In this document: in pieces, positions 34,436-42,904 of the stretch
Position numbering within the stretch: position 1 is the stretch's first letter
Layout of the letters: every line of letters starts with the position of its first letter
Assembly: GCF_019977735.1 (NCBI RefSeq)
Contig: NZ_AP025018.1
Coordinates: 3,038,001 to 3,102,000, forward strand
Direction: 5' to 3'
Length of the DNA stretch: 64,000 nucleotides
Source of the DNA: Calothrix sp. PCC 7716
GTDB lineage: Bacteria; Cyanobacteriota; Cyanobacteriia; Cyanobacteriales; Nostocaceae
Program-made: the position numbers and the translations under genes
Notes under the pieces: generated by a model
Databases searched by the model: none
Told to the model about the DNA's origin: nothing
Seen by the model: only the letters and a program-made list of their open reading frames with translations

Positions 34436-34507
34436 CTAAGCTAATATAGTTGCTGAAATTATTCCTCTAATGCCTCTGCCATCTAAACTTAAAATACAAA
34501 AAGGCAT
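34436..34507 (-). pseudogene. Remnant of a patatin gene start
   Basis: From the ATG at 34507 the minus strand encodes 23 residues, MPFCILSLDGRGIRGIISAT then ILA and a stop. This matches the first 23 residues of the patatin gene at 33104 (MPFRILSLDGGGVRGVIAAT ILA), and the similarity extends upstream into GATAATTATTATGCC. The oxyanion-hole glycine is changed (GRGIRG). Nothing of the rest of the gene remains here. Confidence 0.8.
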
Positions 34508-34549
34508 AATAATTATCTTCTTTAAAAATCATTGTCATAGTATAGCAAT

Positions 34550-35185
34550 ATGAGCTACAAATTTAGTCGCTTTTTCACAATATTACTTGGTTTCCCCTGT
34601 ACTATTTATCTAATGCTTGTGTTCTTAAACACTTCTGTAAAAGCTCAGAATACACCTTTATACAATCAAAATTATTTGAGTATAACCGCTGACGGGAATC
34701 TAAATGAGTACTCACCTACAACGGCGCCATTTCTTGTGCGTGGTACGGTGACGCCAGCCGTGAAAGATGTGCAACTACTATTAAAAAAGCTTGGATTTTA
34801 TAATGGTGTTGCTGATAGTATCTATGATTATCGAACATTTTCATCTGTTATAAACTTTCAAAAGTCAAGGAACTTATTTGCTGACGGAAAAGTTGGGCTG
34901 AGAACTTGGGAAGCTTTAATTAAAGCAGATAATAGTACATCTTCTACAACTGTTAGTAATTCACCTAATACATTGCCAGTATTGAGGATTGGCAGCAGAG
35001 GTCAAGCTGTAAGGGAACTTCAAGAATTTTTAAAACAAAGAGGTTATTATGATGGAGTCGTTGATGGCTATTATAATGCTGCCACATCCTTAGCTGTTCA
35101 GGCTTTTCAAGAACTTTATCCTAATTTAAGAGATGATGGTATTGTTGGGCCACGAACTTGGGAGGTAATCAAGAATAATCAATAG
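34550..35185 (+). CDS. Secreted protein with two peptidoglycan-binding domains
   Basis: 211 residues: a signal sequence (about 1-33, ending VKAQ), a 'DGNLNEYSPTTAP' text shared with the protein at 31506, then two PG_binding_1 domains, VKDVQLLLKKLGFYNGVADSIYDYRTFSSVINFQ...GLRTWEAL and AVRELQEFLKQRGYYDGVVDGYYNAATSLAVQAFQ...GPRTWEVI, joined by a Ser/Thr-rich linker. The first domain is more diverged. No enzyme domain is present. A cell-wall-associated role is likely. Confidence 0.86.
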   Translation: MSYKFSRFFTILLGFPCTIYLMLVFLNTSVKAQNTPLYNQNYLSITADGNLNEYSPTTAPFLVRGTVTPAVKDVQLLLKKLGFYNGVADSIYDYRTFSSVINFQKSRNLFADGKVGLRTWEALIKADNSTSSTTVSNSPNTLPVLRIGSRGQAVRELQEFLKQRGYYDGVVDGYYNAATSLAVQAFQELYPNLRDDGIVGPRTWEVIKNNQ

Positions 35186-35216
35186 AATGAATAATACCTA
35201 TCATTACAATCAGAAA

Positions 35217-35243
35217 TGTAAAGACCGTAAATTTACGGTCTCT
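35217..35243. repeat. GTAAAGACCGT palindrome between convergent genes
   Basis: GTAAAGACCGTAAA and TTTACGGTCTCTAC form a stem between the plus-strand gene ending 35185 and the minus-strand gene ending 35248. It belongs to the same GTAGAGAC family as the repeat at 31886 and could terminate both transcripts. Confidence 0.72.
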
Positions 35244-35247
35244 ACAC

Positions 35248-35835
35248 TTAATCGACTTTTTCAATTGCCTTAGCATCAATGTAAGGCTTATTTACATATG
35301 GCTGAACTGTAGTAGGAGAAAGATTTAAGCTATAGTTCTTGTTTACATCAGCGACAACAAAGTTGCGAACTACACCTGTCAACTCAATATTTGTACCTAC
35401 TGGAGGAGCTTTTTGCTTACTCACAACCAAAACTTCTTGCCCACGAAGTGATTCTTTGTCGTAAACGGTAAAGAGGTTTTGATTTATAACTCTTTGAACT
35501 TTTGTACTTACAGTCACGTTTTCACCAATAAGTTCAGCATTAGATAGACCTGCTTGTGGTGTGGCTGTTACTGTGACTGTTGGTGTTGCGGTTGGTCTTG
35601 CTGTTACTACCACCGTTGGTGTTACAGTTGGTGTTGTTGTTACTACAACCGTTGGTGTCACAAGTGGCGTTGTTGTTACTACCACCGTTGGTGTTACAAC
35701 TGGTGTTGCGGCTACTTCCGGAACAGGTGATATTACCGCTCCCGGCTCATTTTGATTTTGGCAGGCAGAAACTAACGAAGTCAAAAAAGCGATGGCAATT
35801 GCACCAAAAGAAATATTAGTCAATTTGTTAATCAT
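35248..35835 (-). CDS. Lipoprotein with Thr-Pro-Val repeat linker and one OB-fold-like domain
   Basis: 195 residues. The signal ends in the lipobox LVSAC (Cys near residue 25). Residues about 43-90 are low complexity, built on TPTVVVTTTP-type units, a flexible stalk probably. The C-terminal ~95 residues are one OB-fold-like repeat as in the proteins at 21073 and 39157 (ENVTVSTKVQRVINQNLFTVYDKESLRGQEVLVV...GVVRNFVVADVNKNYSLNLS). AAGGAG lies 8 bases before the ATG. It starts 12 bp after the GH31 stop, so it is in the GH31 transcript. Confidence 0.82.
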   Translation of the reverse strand: MINKLTNISFGAIAIAFLTSLVSACQNQNEPGAVISPVPEVAATPVVTPTVVVTTTPLVTPTVVVTTTPTVTPTVVVTARPTATPTVTVTATPQAGLSNAELIGENVTVSTKVQRVINQNLFTVYDKESLRGQEVLVVSKQKAPPVGTNIELTGVVRNFVVADVNKNYSLNLSPTTVQPYVNKPYIDAKAIEKVD

Positions 35836-35847
35836 GAAAAAATCTCC

Positions 35848-38352
35848 TTAATGGTTTGCTAAAATTTGGTTTTGAAGTTTAATAGAGTCAAAATCTCCTT
35901 GAACGCGAATTTCTTGAAAATGATTGCACTGCAATACTTTTCCCTCATAATTCGCTTCTTTGCCGTCTATCCATACTTGCCTTATCTCGACTCCATGTAG
36001 GTGTAACTGAATAGTTGTATAAGGAAAAGTAAAGTTTCCTTGTTCTTCTCTAACTAGCTGCAAAGTTTTGGAATCAAATATCATCCGCAAGTAATCCAGG
36101 CGCCATTCACCGTACCCATCTCCACCATCGCTGTATAAATAAGATGATGTGGTAATATTGCTACTTTCCACATCACCATATTGATTATCTTGGAAGTTGT
36201 TTTTAACTGGTGGGTAGATGTGAAGAATTAATTTTTCTCGTTCTTCCATTGGTAATATACTTCCCGCTTTAACATACACGGGTATCTGTTCTCGCGGCGC
36301 CTCCGAATGAATTTCTTTTTTGCCGTCTAATAAAGTATCGTTCCAATAGTTATACCAATACCCTGTTGGCAAAGTTACAGAACGCGCGGTAGTACCTTCT
36401 GATACAATTGGACAAACTAACAAAGCATCACCTACTAAAAATTCATCTTCAATGCTCCAAAGTTGTGAATCTTGACTGTCTGCCCAAAAAAGCGGACGAA
36501 CAAGAGGATGCCCAGTTTGGGTTGCTTGCCAAGCTAAGGTATAGAAGTAAGGCATCAATCGATACCGTAACTGTAAAAATTCCCGAATGATATTTAGTGT
36601 TGGTTCGTCATAACTCCAAGGAGTGCGAGGGTTGGCATTATCGGCGCAATGAGTCCGACAAAATGGTAAAAAACAAGCCATTTGAAACCAACGCAAGTAT
36701 AGTTCAGCACTAGGGTCGCCCTTAAATCCGCCAATATCTGGGCCAGTGTAAGGTATTCCAGATAGTCCCATATTTAGTACTGTTGGAATTGTTTGCCGCA
36801 AACCTTCCCAACTAGTTTCGACATCTCCCGTCCAAGTCCAAGCGTAGCGTTGCAAACCTGCCCAACCAGAACGTGAAACAATAAAAGGGCGCCGTTGGGG
36901 TTGGTACTCACACAAAGCTTCGTATGCAGCCTCAGCTTGTAATAATCCATACACATTATGAGCTTCGCGATGGTCGCCACCTCTACCTTCCATATAATGT
37001 AAAGTTGTGCGCGCGGGTAGAGTACGATCACCCCAGAGCACTAAAACCGCAGGTTCATTCATATCGTGCCAAAAGCCTGTAATACCTAAATCCAAAAGGT
37101 ACTCATACTGCCGACTCCACCAATGACGAGCAAGAGGGTTAGTAAAATCTGGAAACGCGCACATACCCGCCCAAACAGGTGCCGTAACTAACTTACCATC
37201 TGCACGCCGACAAAACACTTCTTGTAATTTACCTTCTAAAAATAGTTTACTTTTGGGGTCAACTTTAACCCCAGGACTGTTAATCGCAATCAACCGCACT
37301 CCATTTGAAGCAAGTTCACGGCTAAATTCACCGAGTTTAGGAAATCGGTCTGGGTCGATGGTAAAAGCACGAAATTCCTTTTGACAATCAATATCTAAGT
37401 GAATAGCGCTCAAAGGTAAATTGTAAGTTTGAAACCCTTGAGCAGTTTTTCGCACTTCTTCTTCTGTTTCATATCCCCAACGCGACTGATGATAACCCAA
37501 AGCCCACCTCGGTGGTAAAGCAGGACGACCAGTTAATTCTGTATAGCGTTCTAGTAATTGTTGCAGCGAGCCAGAAGTAAAATAGTAACGCAGCGCTCCA
37601 CCTTCAAACTCAGCAGTTGCGACATCTGTAAAAGTGAAATTTGCTCTAAAGGAATTTTCATAAAAAACTAAATAGCTCCCGTTTTGGCAAACACTTATAT
37701 AAGTAGGTATGCATAAATATAACGGGTCATCACCTGGACCATATTTCCCCGGTCTGTCAGAGTTCCACATGCGATAACTTCGCTTTTTCCCAGTTCGCAA
37801 ATTTAAAGGCGCCGCTCGTTCTCCCAAACCATAAATGCATTCATCAGATTTTAATTTTGCTTTTATTCTCCAACCCTCACCTTTAGCCGTATCCGATAGC
37901 TTTACTCGTCGTTGAGGAGGTAGTTCTTCTCGTATTGTTTGTCCAAGAGAGTTTTGAAATTGTAAACTACCATCAGCATTAATAATAACTTTGAGCGCGC
38001 TACTCGATATTATCCAACAATTTTCTTTATCTTGAAAGTCTATCTCCGCTTCTTCCCAATCCTTACGAGCAATACCATAAGGAAGAGGTACTTTACCTGG
38101 TTGCCAATCAACTCGAATTAAGTCCGTAGCCAAAAAAGTAACTTCAAGTTCTAGATGCTTAAAGTAAAAATGTCCACCACGTTTTATTGATTCAGCTTTC
38201 TCGGCGCCTCCTGTTTCTTCAGTTACTTCCATGTTATGACTGCGTGACCTCAGTTCCAACCAGTCGCGCTGAAGCGGATAAAATAACGACCCTAAAAATC
38301 GTCGGAGTTTGACAAAACGTAATGTTAATAATACTTGCCTCTGGAGATTCAT
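35848..38352 (-). CDS. GH31 family alpha-glucosidase, intact
   Basis: 834 residues, full length for GH31. The N-terminal beta-sandwich includes YGLGERAAPLNLRTGKKRSYRMWNSD, followed by PPRWALGYHQSRWGY at the barrel start. The catalytic nucleophile lies in GFWHDMNEPAV and the acid/base in WTGDVETSWEGL. There is no signal peptide, so an intracellular role on alpha-glucans or maltodextrins is likely. GAGG precedes the ATG by 5 bases. It heads an operon with the OB-fold lipoprotein at 35248. A deleted relative is at 22860-24631. Confidence 0.93.
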   Translation of the reverse strand: MNLQRQVLLTLRFVKLRRFLGSLFYPLQRDWLELRSRSHNMEVTEETGGAEKAESIKRGGHFYFKHLELEVTFLATDLIRVDWQPGKVPLPYGIARKDWEEAEIDFQDKENCWIISSSALKVIINADGSLQFQNSLGQTIREELPPQRRVKLSDTAKGEGWRIKAKLKSDECIYGLGERAAPLNLRTGKKRSYRMWNSDRPGKYGPGDDPLYLCIPTYISVCQNGSYLVFYENSFRANFTFTDVATAEFEGGALRYYFTSGSLQQLLERYTELTGRPALPPRWALGYHQSRWGYETEEEVRKTAQGFQTYNLPLSAIHLDIDCQKEFRAFTIDPDRFPKLGEFSRELASNGVRLIAINSPGVKVDPKSKLFLEGKLQEVFCRRADGKLVTAPVWAGMCAFPDFTNPLARHWWSRQYEYLLDLGITGFWHDMNEPAVLVLWGDRTLPARTTLHYMEGRGGDHREAHNVYGLLQAEAAYEALCEYQPQRRPFIVSRSGWAGLQRYAWTWTGDVETSWEGLRQTIPTVLNMGLSGIPYTGPDIGGFKGDPSAELYLRWFQMACFLPFCRTHCADNANPRTPWSYDEPTLNIIREFLQLRYRLMPYFYTLAWQATQTGHPLVRPLFWADSQDSQLWSIEDEFLVGDALLVCPIVSEGTTARSVTLPTGYWYNYWNDTLLDGKKEIHSEAPREQIPVYVKAGSILPMEEREKLILHIYPPVKNNFQDNQYGDVESSNITTSSYLYSDGGDGYGEWRLDYLRMIFDSKTLQLVREEQGNFTFPYTTIQLHLHGVEIRQVWIDGKEANYEGKVLQCNHFQEIRVQGDFDSIKLQNQILANH

Positions 38353-38472
38353 GTAACCTCACACTGTATACAGAAACCCATACCGCGCATGGTATGGGAG
38401 AAAATGACTCATCAAAAATCAAAGCTAAATATTAAAGTTTTTGAACCATAGAAGATAATTTCGCTTTACTCG

Positions 38473-39141
38473 TTAAGACAAACGATTTTCCGAACGTTTA
38501 TCAACAATTTCCACTACGGTATCGTCATCAATATCGGTTCTATCGACATAACTTTGTGTATTTCGATTTTCAACAAAAGCAGTATCGCGATTGTAATCAG
38601 AAGAATTAGAAATATTGTAGGTCTTCCAATTACTAATATTATGCTTCTTCAATATAGAACCCGCGCGCTCAATTTCGTCTTCCTGACCTTCTAGGATTAC
38701 CAAATAGTTCCCGTGGGATATACTATCACTATAAGCTTGAGCATCTTCTTCGGGAATGCCTGCGCCAGTTAACGCTCCTACTAATGCACCAGAAGCGGCG
38801 CCAATACCTGCACCAGCCAAAGTTGTGGCAATAGTTCCAGCAGCAAGAAACGGCCCGACACCAGGAATAATTAAAGCTTCAAGACCTACAAGTAAACCTC
38901 CAATACCTCCTAAAACTGAACCCGTAGCTGCACCAATCCCTGCACCCTCAGTAGATTCGTCGTCTCCTCTATCTTTTACCTGGGCGCCTGCAATTTCATT
39001 ACTATCTGTATTTTGAGCCAATATGGAGACTCTATCCATAGAGAAACCAGAATTTCTCAGTTCATTCAGAGCTTTTTCTGCCTCCGAACGGCTCTTAAAT
39101 GTACCAACCGCGCGCATATATTTTGAATTTGAACTAATCAT
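38473..39141 (-). CDS. General stress protein-like with glycine-zipper middle
   Basis: 222 residues. The N-terminal ~55 residues (RAVGTFKSRSEAEKALNELRNSGFSMDRVSILAQN) match the small ferredoxin-like domain of YflT/GSP17M-type general stress proteins. The middle is Gly/Ala-rich with GxxxG steps (GAGIGAATGSVLGGIGGLLVG...GAASGALVGALTGAG), which could insert in a membrane. A short domain with YLVILEGQEDEIERAGSILKKH follows, then an acidic tail. AGGA precedes the ATG at 39141. It is 15 bp downstream of the OB-fold lipoprotein gene on the same strand, so the two are co-transcribed. Confidence 0.8.
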   Translation of the reverse strand: MISSNSKYMRAVGTFKSRSEAEKALNELRNSGFSMDRVSILAQNTDSNEIAGAQVKDRGDDESTEGAGIGAATGSVLGGIGGLLVGLEALIIPGVGPFLAAGTIATTLAGAGIGAASGALVGALTGAGIPEEDAQAYSDSISHGNYLVILEGQEDEIERAGSILKKHNISNWKTYNISNSSDYNRDTAFVENRNTQSYVDRTDIDDDTVVEIVDKRSENRLS

Positions 39142-39156
39142 GATTCCTGCTTATTT

Positions 39157-39975
39157 TTATTGTGGAATTGCTGAAGGGTAAACATCTGTTGCGACTAATA
39201 CAGGTTTATTGCTGTACTCTGCTTCTAATTTTCTTTGCACCGTCAAATCCCATTTGAGGTCATAATCTCGTTCAAACTCTGCAACAACAAATGGACGTAG
39301 AACACCTGTTACGGCGACTTTTTCACCTTCTCTTACTGCGGAAGAAGGAGTCGCGCGTAAAACTAACAAATCTTGTCCGCCAAATAACTTATCTTCATCT
39401 AACGTAAACGAGTTAGGACTTGTAATATCTTCGACTTCACCTGTCACAGCTAGTGTTTTACCATAATACTGCTTAGGGTTTGTAGTAATTTCACCGGGTT
39501 TAGGCGCCTGTGCGAGTGACTGTGCAATAATTGCAGGTCGGCTTTCGTATTCTCGGTATAAGTTAGGGTCTAAACCTAAATTGTAATCTCGGTTAATATC
39601 TGCAATCACAAAATTGCGAACTTGACCTGTAGCTTGAATTGCTGTATTCGGGTCAGCCGGTATATTGAAAACTTTACCAGAGGCATTTACGACTAAAATC
39701 GGTTCACTGCCAAAGAATTGCTTGTCGCTAACTGTAAAACTTGATGGGCCTAACTTTTTAATGGGTTGGCTTCTAACAGTTACAGTTTTTCCAATTAGTT
39801 GCGCTGTATTATCTGCAACTTCTTCAGCCGTGACATTAGTTTCTGGTGCTGCCGCTCTTGGTTCTAAGCTGTTGTTACAAGCAGGAAGGACAATTGCAAA
39901 CAGTGCTAAAGTAATAAAACCCTTTGGATTCAGCAGCTTTTGTATAAACCTACTGCTTTGATTAAGTTTCTTCAT
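39157..39975 (-). CDS. Lipoprotein with two tandem OB-fold-like repeats (paralogue of the 21073 gene)
   Basis: About 272 residues from the ATG at 39975, chosen because GAGGAG lies upstream of it; the ATG at 40008 would put that ribosome binding site inside the gene. A hydrophobic core ends in the lipobox-like IVLPAC. Two repeats follow the same plan as the 21073 protein (GKTVTVRSQPIKKLGPSSFTVSDKQFFGSEPILVV...and...FTLDEDKLFGGQDLLVL). The two proteins share long identical stretches, so the duplication is not ancient. A direct-repeat site lies about 170 bp upstream. Confidence 0.82.
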   Translation of the reverse strand: MKKLNQSSRFIQKLLNPKGFITLALFAIVLPACNNSLEPRAAAPETNVTAEEVADNTAQLIGKTVTVRSQPIKKLGPSSFTVSDKQFFGSEPILVVNASGKVFNIPADPNTAIQATGQVRNFVIADINRDYNLGLDPNLYREYESRPAIIAQSLAQAPKPGEITTNPKQYYGKTLAVTGEVEDITSPNSFTLDEDKLFGGQDLLVLRATPSSAVREGEKVAVTGVLRPFVVAEFERDYDLKWDLTVQRKLEAEYSNKPVLVATDVYPSAIPQ

Positions 39976-40144
39976 GTTTAGTTCAAACTCCTCAAATTTT
40001 ATTGTCAATTCTAATCAAGGTTACTTTTTGTATTTTAGTTTCATACAAAATTATGTAATTAAATGATAAAAATGCTACTTAATCTACTGAGTCTAAAAGT
40101 TTTGGGTAGCAGAATTACATTAGTTTTAAATTTAATCTTGAATA

Positions 40145-40160
40145 GTGGAAAACTGGTGAA
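40145..40160 (-). promoter_or_regulatory. TCCAC-type direct-repeat site (copy f)
   Basis: Plus-strand GTGGAAAACTGGTGAA, preceded by AATA; the second unit has one change (GTGAA). Spacing is 11 bp. It is 170 bp upstream of the OB-fold lipoprotein gene at 39975 and oriented as at the other sites. The rest of the 40009-40375 gap shows only the terminator at 40328-40356. Confidence 0.5.
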
Positions 40161-40327
40161 AAAAATATTTTATTGGATAATATACTACTCAAGACAGACT
40201 AAAATTTAACTAATTGTTGATACCCAACTACATAAAAAAAATCTTCTGCATAAAGATAGATATTATGAAGTTATAAAAGTACATTATAGTTTTTACTCTT
40301 AATATTCAAATATGTGATATTTTAGTC

Positions 40328-40356
40328 ACAAAAATACCGCTGCTTACTAGCAGCGG
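40328..40356 (-). terminator. Intrinsic terminator of the gene at 40376
   Basis: On the minus strand CCGCTGC and GCAGCGG form a 7-bp GC-rich stem with a 6-base loop, followed directly by TATTTTTGT. It begins 20 bp after the stop codon of the gene at 40376-40729. Confidence 0.8.
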
Positions 40357-40375
40357 CGAGTTTTGGCTTTGTAGC

Positions 40376-40729
40376 TTATTCTATATCCCAATAGTAACAA
40401 CCTGGTATTGTTACTACAACACCTCGCAGTCGATGGAGAGCATCATGGCAAATTGCTAAAGGCGCCGTCTTAGCATGAGTTCTTTTTTCTTTATCAAAAC
40501 CAACTACGTAAGGTAAACCCGGAAAGGCATTTGATTCGGCGTAAGATATGTGAAAGTGAGGAAATGCTGTCTTTTCTAAAGCATGTATCACTAGTTCTAA
40601 AGCTGCTCTAGTATCTGTTGAATACGGGCGTACTGGTAAATTAAACTTCTCAGATAAAATCTGGTCTAAATCTGCTAGCGAACTCAGTTGAATTCTTTCC
40701 TTGCCGTGTCTTATAATTTTGGGTTCCAT
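40376..40729 (-). CDS. Hypothetical soluble protein
   Basis: 117 residues, no signal or membrane segment. Features include SLADLDQILSEKFNLPVRPYSTDTRAALELVIHALEK and a His/Tyr-rich centre (FPHFHISYAESNAFPGLPYVVGF), ending GVVVTIPGCYYWDIE. I do not recognise a family. A direct-repeat site lies 43-58 bp upstream of its start, the closest gene-site spacing in the window, and a good terminator follows, so it is probably a separately regulated real gene. Confidence 0.6.
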   Translation of the reverse strand: MEPKIIRHGKERIQLSSLADLDQILSEKFNLPVRPYSTDTRAALELVIHALEKTAFPHFHISYAESNAFPGLPYVVGFDKEKRTHAKTAPLAICHDALHRLRGVVVTIPGCYYWDIE

Positions 40730-40771
40730 TTTATATTCGCTTAAGTTCTGTTATAACTATGTTTAAAAATA

Positions 40772-40787
40772 GTGGAAAAATAGTGGA
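40772..40787 (-). promoter_or_regulatory. TCCAC-N6-TCCAC direct-repeat site (copy g)
   Basis: Plus-strand GTGGAAAAATAGTGGA, two units 11 bp apart, lying in the 64-bp gap between the channel gene stop (40794) and the start of the hypothetical gene (40729). Its position 43 bp upstream fits an operator or activator site. Confidence 0.55.
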
Positions 40788-40793
40788 ATTTTA

Positions 40794-41615
40794 CTATAAA
40801 CAATCATTAGAATTCTGCCGTAATAATTCTTGAATTTCACCGCGCAAAGCAGTAATTTCATCATGCAACTGTGTAATCGATTTAGCTCCTGCTAACTCCG
40901 CTTGGTCATCATCTGCATCTCGACCAATGAAAAATGTAGCAAGGGTAGCTGTAAGGTAGCCAAAAACAGCAGAAGCGTATAGCGCTAGTATAAAGCATAG
41001 AACCCGACCTTCAGGTGTTTTAGGCCAGTATTCCGAACCCATAGTTGTTACCAACATTGCTGTCCACCATAGAGCTGCACCGTAATTGTTCAATCCAGAA
41101 CCGTCAGGAAGTCCGCGTTCAAATGTATACATTCCTGCTGCTCCAACAAGCGTTACAATCACTGTTAACACCACTATATAACCAAAACCACGGCGGTTAA
41201 AACTGGCGCCTAATGCCCGCATTCCTTGGTTTGCACGACTGAACACACGCAAAAGTTGTAATCCTCGAACAGCGTGCGCTGTTCGTAGTACTTTCACAAC
41301 TCGTACTATACGTAAAGTTCTCAGGGCTGGTAGCAATAAAGAAATTGCGGTCAACCAATTACGCTGAAGATAATAACGTTTATGGGGAGCAACGGCAAAT
41401 TTAACTATAAAATCAAGTATAAAAATTATCCATATTGTATTGCTGGCGATGTCTAAGAGTCGAGAGACTCCCCAAATTAGCTCAATAATAAATAACCCCA
41501 ACCACACAAACGCAAGTACTAGCATTGGGGTTTCTAACCAATCTTCTAACAGTTGGAGTATTTGATTGCGCTCTTGTTCTAAAGCTTGTTGGTCAGACGG
41601 ATTTAGATTTCTCAT
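40794..41615 (-). CDS. Voltage-gated-type ion channel with unusual pore signature
   Basis: 273 residues with a six-helix channel plan: S1-S3, an S4 with spaced arginines (ALRTLRIVRVVKVLRTAHAVRGLQLLRVF), S5, a pore loop, S6 and a C-terminal coiled coil (SITQLHDEITALRGEIQELL). The pore loop reads ALWWTAMLVTTMGSEYWPKTPEGR; potassium channels have TVGYG at this place, so the filter TMGSE is not a normal potassium filter. Ion choice is therefore open. It is 11 bp downstream of the DUF389 gene and probably in the same transcript. Confidence 0.83.
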   Translation of the reverse strand: MRNLNPSDQQALEQERNQILQLLEDWLETPMLVLAFVWLGLFIIELIWGVSRLLDIASNTIWIIFILDFIVKFAVAPHKRYYLQRNWLTAISLLLPALRTLRIVRVVKVLRTAHAVRGLQLLRVFSRANQGMRALGASFNRRGFGYIVVLTVIVTLVGAAGMYTFERGLPDGSGLNNYGAALWWTAMLVTTMGSEYWPKTPEGRVLCFILALYASAVFGYLTATLATFFIGRDADDDQAELAGAKSITQLHDEITALRGEIQELLRQNSNDCL

Positions 41616-41626
41616 AGGTAACTATT

Positions 41627-42904
41627 TTACTTTGTCGGCTCTAGAACGCTGACATCTACCAAAGGTGTGATATTTAAGTTTTGTTGTAGTAGACGAGTTT
41701 GAATTTCTCGCTTTAAACGAGAGCTAATTTCCTCTTTTGATGCGCTAACTCCTTGTCGTGGTTGAACATAAACAACTGAAAGTAATGTATTTTGACCTTT
41801 AATATTAGTACCAGTAAATCGAACGTTTGTCTCTACTAAATCCACTGAAGGATTTTGACTCACAACTTTTTGAACTTCTGCGTTCGCTCTTTGAGCCAGA
41901 GTCGAACGTTGTAAATTCGGAGTTTGGGCAAATTGCCAAGTTAATAAACTAACGAGCATTGCAACAGTTAAGCCTAATGTCACAGGAAACAACCAACGTT
42001 TTCCTCTTTTGTAGCGGACTCCTTGTGATGACAACCCAAAAAATCGAAATACCAAAGCGGCAGTAAAATTAATTCCCACCAATTGTAATAACAATAGAAA
42101 CAACCCGCTAATTACCATATCCCACCTACCAATGGCACTTGCCATACCTACAATTCCAGCAGGTGGCGCCAACGATGCAGCAACTAACATTCCTGTTGCG
42201 GCTCCAGATACCAAACTACTTCGTTCAGATTGAACTAAATTTAAGGCGCCAGCTGCTCCTGCTGCTAAAGGTAACAACACCGCTACAGAAGAAATTTGGC
42301 TTGTATCAATCATTGAGCTAGTGGCGATATCTTGTTGCAAAATTAAACTCAGAATTCCGGTAACGGCAATAGTAACTCCGAGTGCAGAAAAATAACGCAG
42401 AATACTGCGCCAGAGAAGTTGCTTATCTCCCCTTGCAGTAGCAATTGCAACATTCATAGCAGGACCTGCAAATGGTGCTATTAGCATCGCCGCAGTTAGT
42501 AAGTAAGTGGTGTTGGTATATAAGCCAATCCAAACAACGAAACCAGCAAGCGCCGCATATCCCAAAAATCCCTTCCAAGAACCAACGCTTTGTAATCCAC
42601 CCAGAAAAATTTCCAACGGGCTACGTTCCTCTACATTTTTAACCTGTTCTGGGGCTTGAGATGCTGGAGGACGTAATGCAATTATATCAGTTGGTAGTAA
42701 TGTAATATGTACTTTATTTATGTCTTCGAGTAGAGTTAATAACTTTTCAACTTGGCGATTAGAAATATGAACTATTACTAAGTCGATTAAATCTTCACTA
42801 GCCATTGCCTCAAACTGAGCAAGGTTTGTACCGTCAAGTGATTTTGCAATCGCAAGAACTTCTTTTCCTTGCCCGCGCGGTACTTGAATAATAAGTTGAC
42901 GCAT
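41627..42904 (-). CDS. DUF389 family membrane protein, long form
   Basis: About 425 residues from the ATG at 42904, selected because AGGAGG lies 6 bases before it; an upstream in-frame ATG would add 13 residues. A soluble N-terminal domain (MRQLIIQVPRGQGKEVLAIAKSLDG...) typical of longer DUF389 proteins precedes six or so hydrophobic helices with LLTAAMLIAPFAGPAMNVAIATARGD and GAATGMLVAASLAPPAGIVGMA. A C-terminal soluble domain follows (NPSVDLVETNVRFTGTN...). The function is not established. It heads an operon with the ion channel. Confidence 0.85.
   Translation of the reverse strand: MRQLIIQVPRGQGKEVLAIAKSLDGTNLAQFEAMASEDLIDLVIVHISNRQVEKLLTLLEDINKVHITLLPTDIIALRPPASQAPEQVKNVEERSPLEIFLGGLQSVGSWKGFLGYAALAGFVVWIGLYTNTTYLLTAAMLIAPFAGPAMNVAIATARGDKQLLWRSILRYFSALGVTIAVTGILSLILQQDIATSSMIDTSQISSVAVLLPLAAGAAGALNLVQSERSSLVSGAATGMLVAASLAPPAGIVGMASAIGRWDMVISGLFLLLLQLVGINFTAALVFRFFGLSSQGVRYKRGKRWLFPVTLGLTVAMLVSLLTWQFAQTPNLQRSTLAQRANAEVQKVVSQNPSVDLVETNVRFTGTNIKGQNTLLSVVYVQPRQGVSASKEEISSRLKREIQTRLLQQNLNITPLVDVSVLEPTK

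Noticed and set aside
35561-35819. Two plus-strand frames opposite the Thr-Pro-Val repeat
   Set aside because: They are low-complexity shadows of the repeat on the other strand, with no ribosome binding site.
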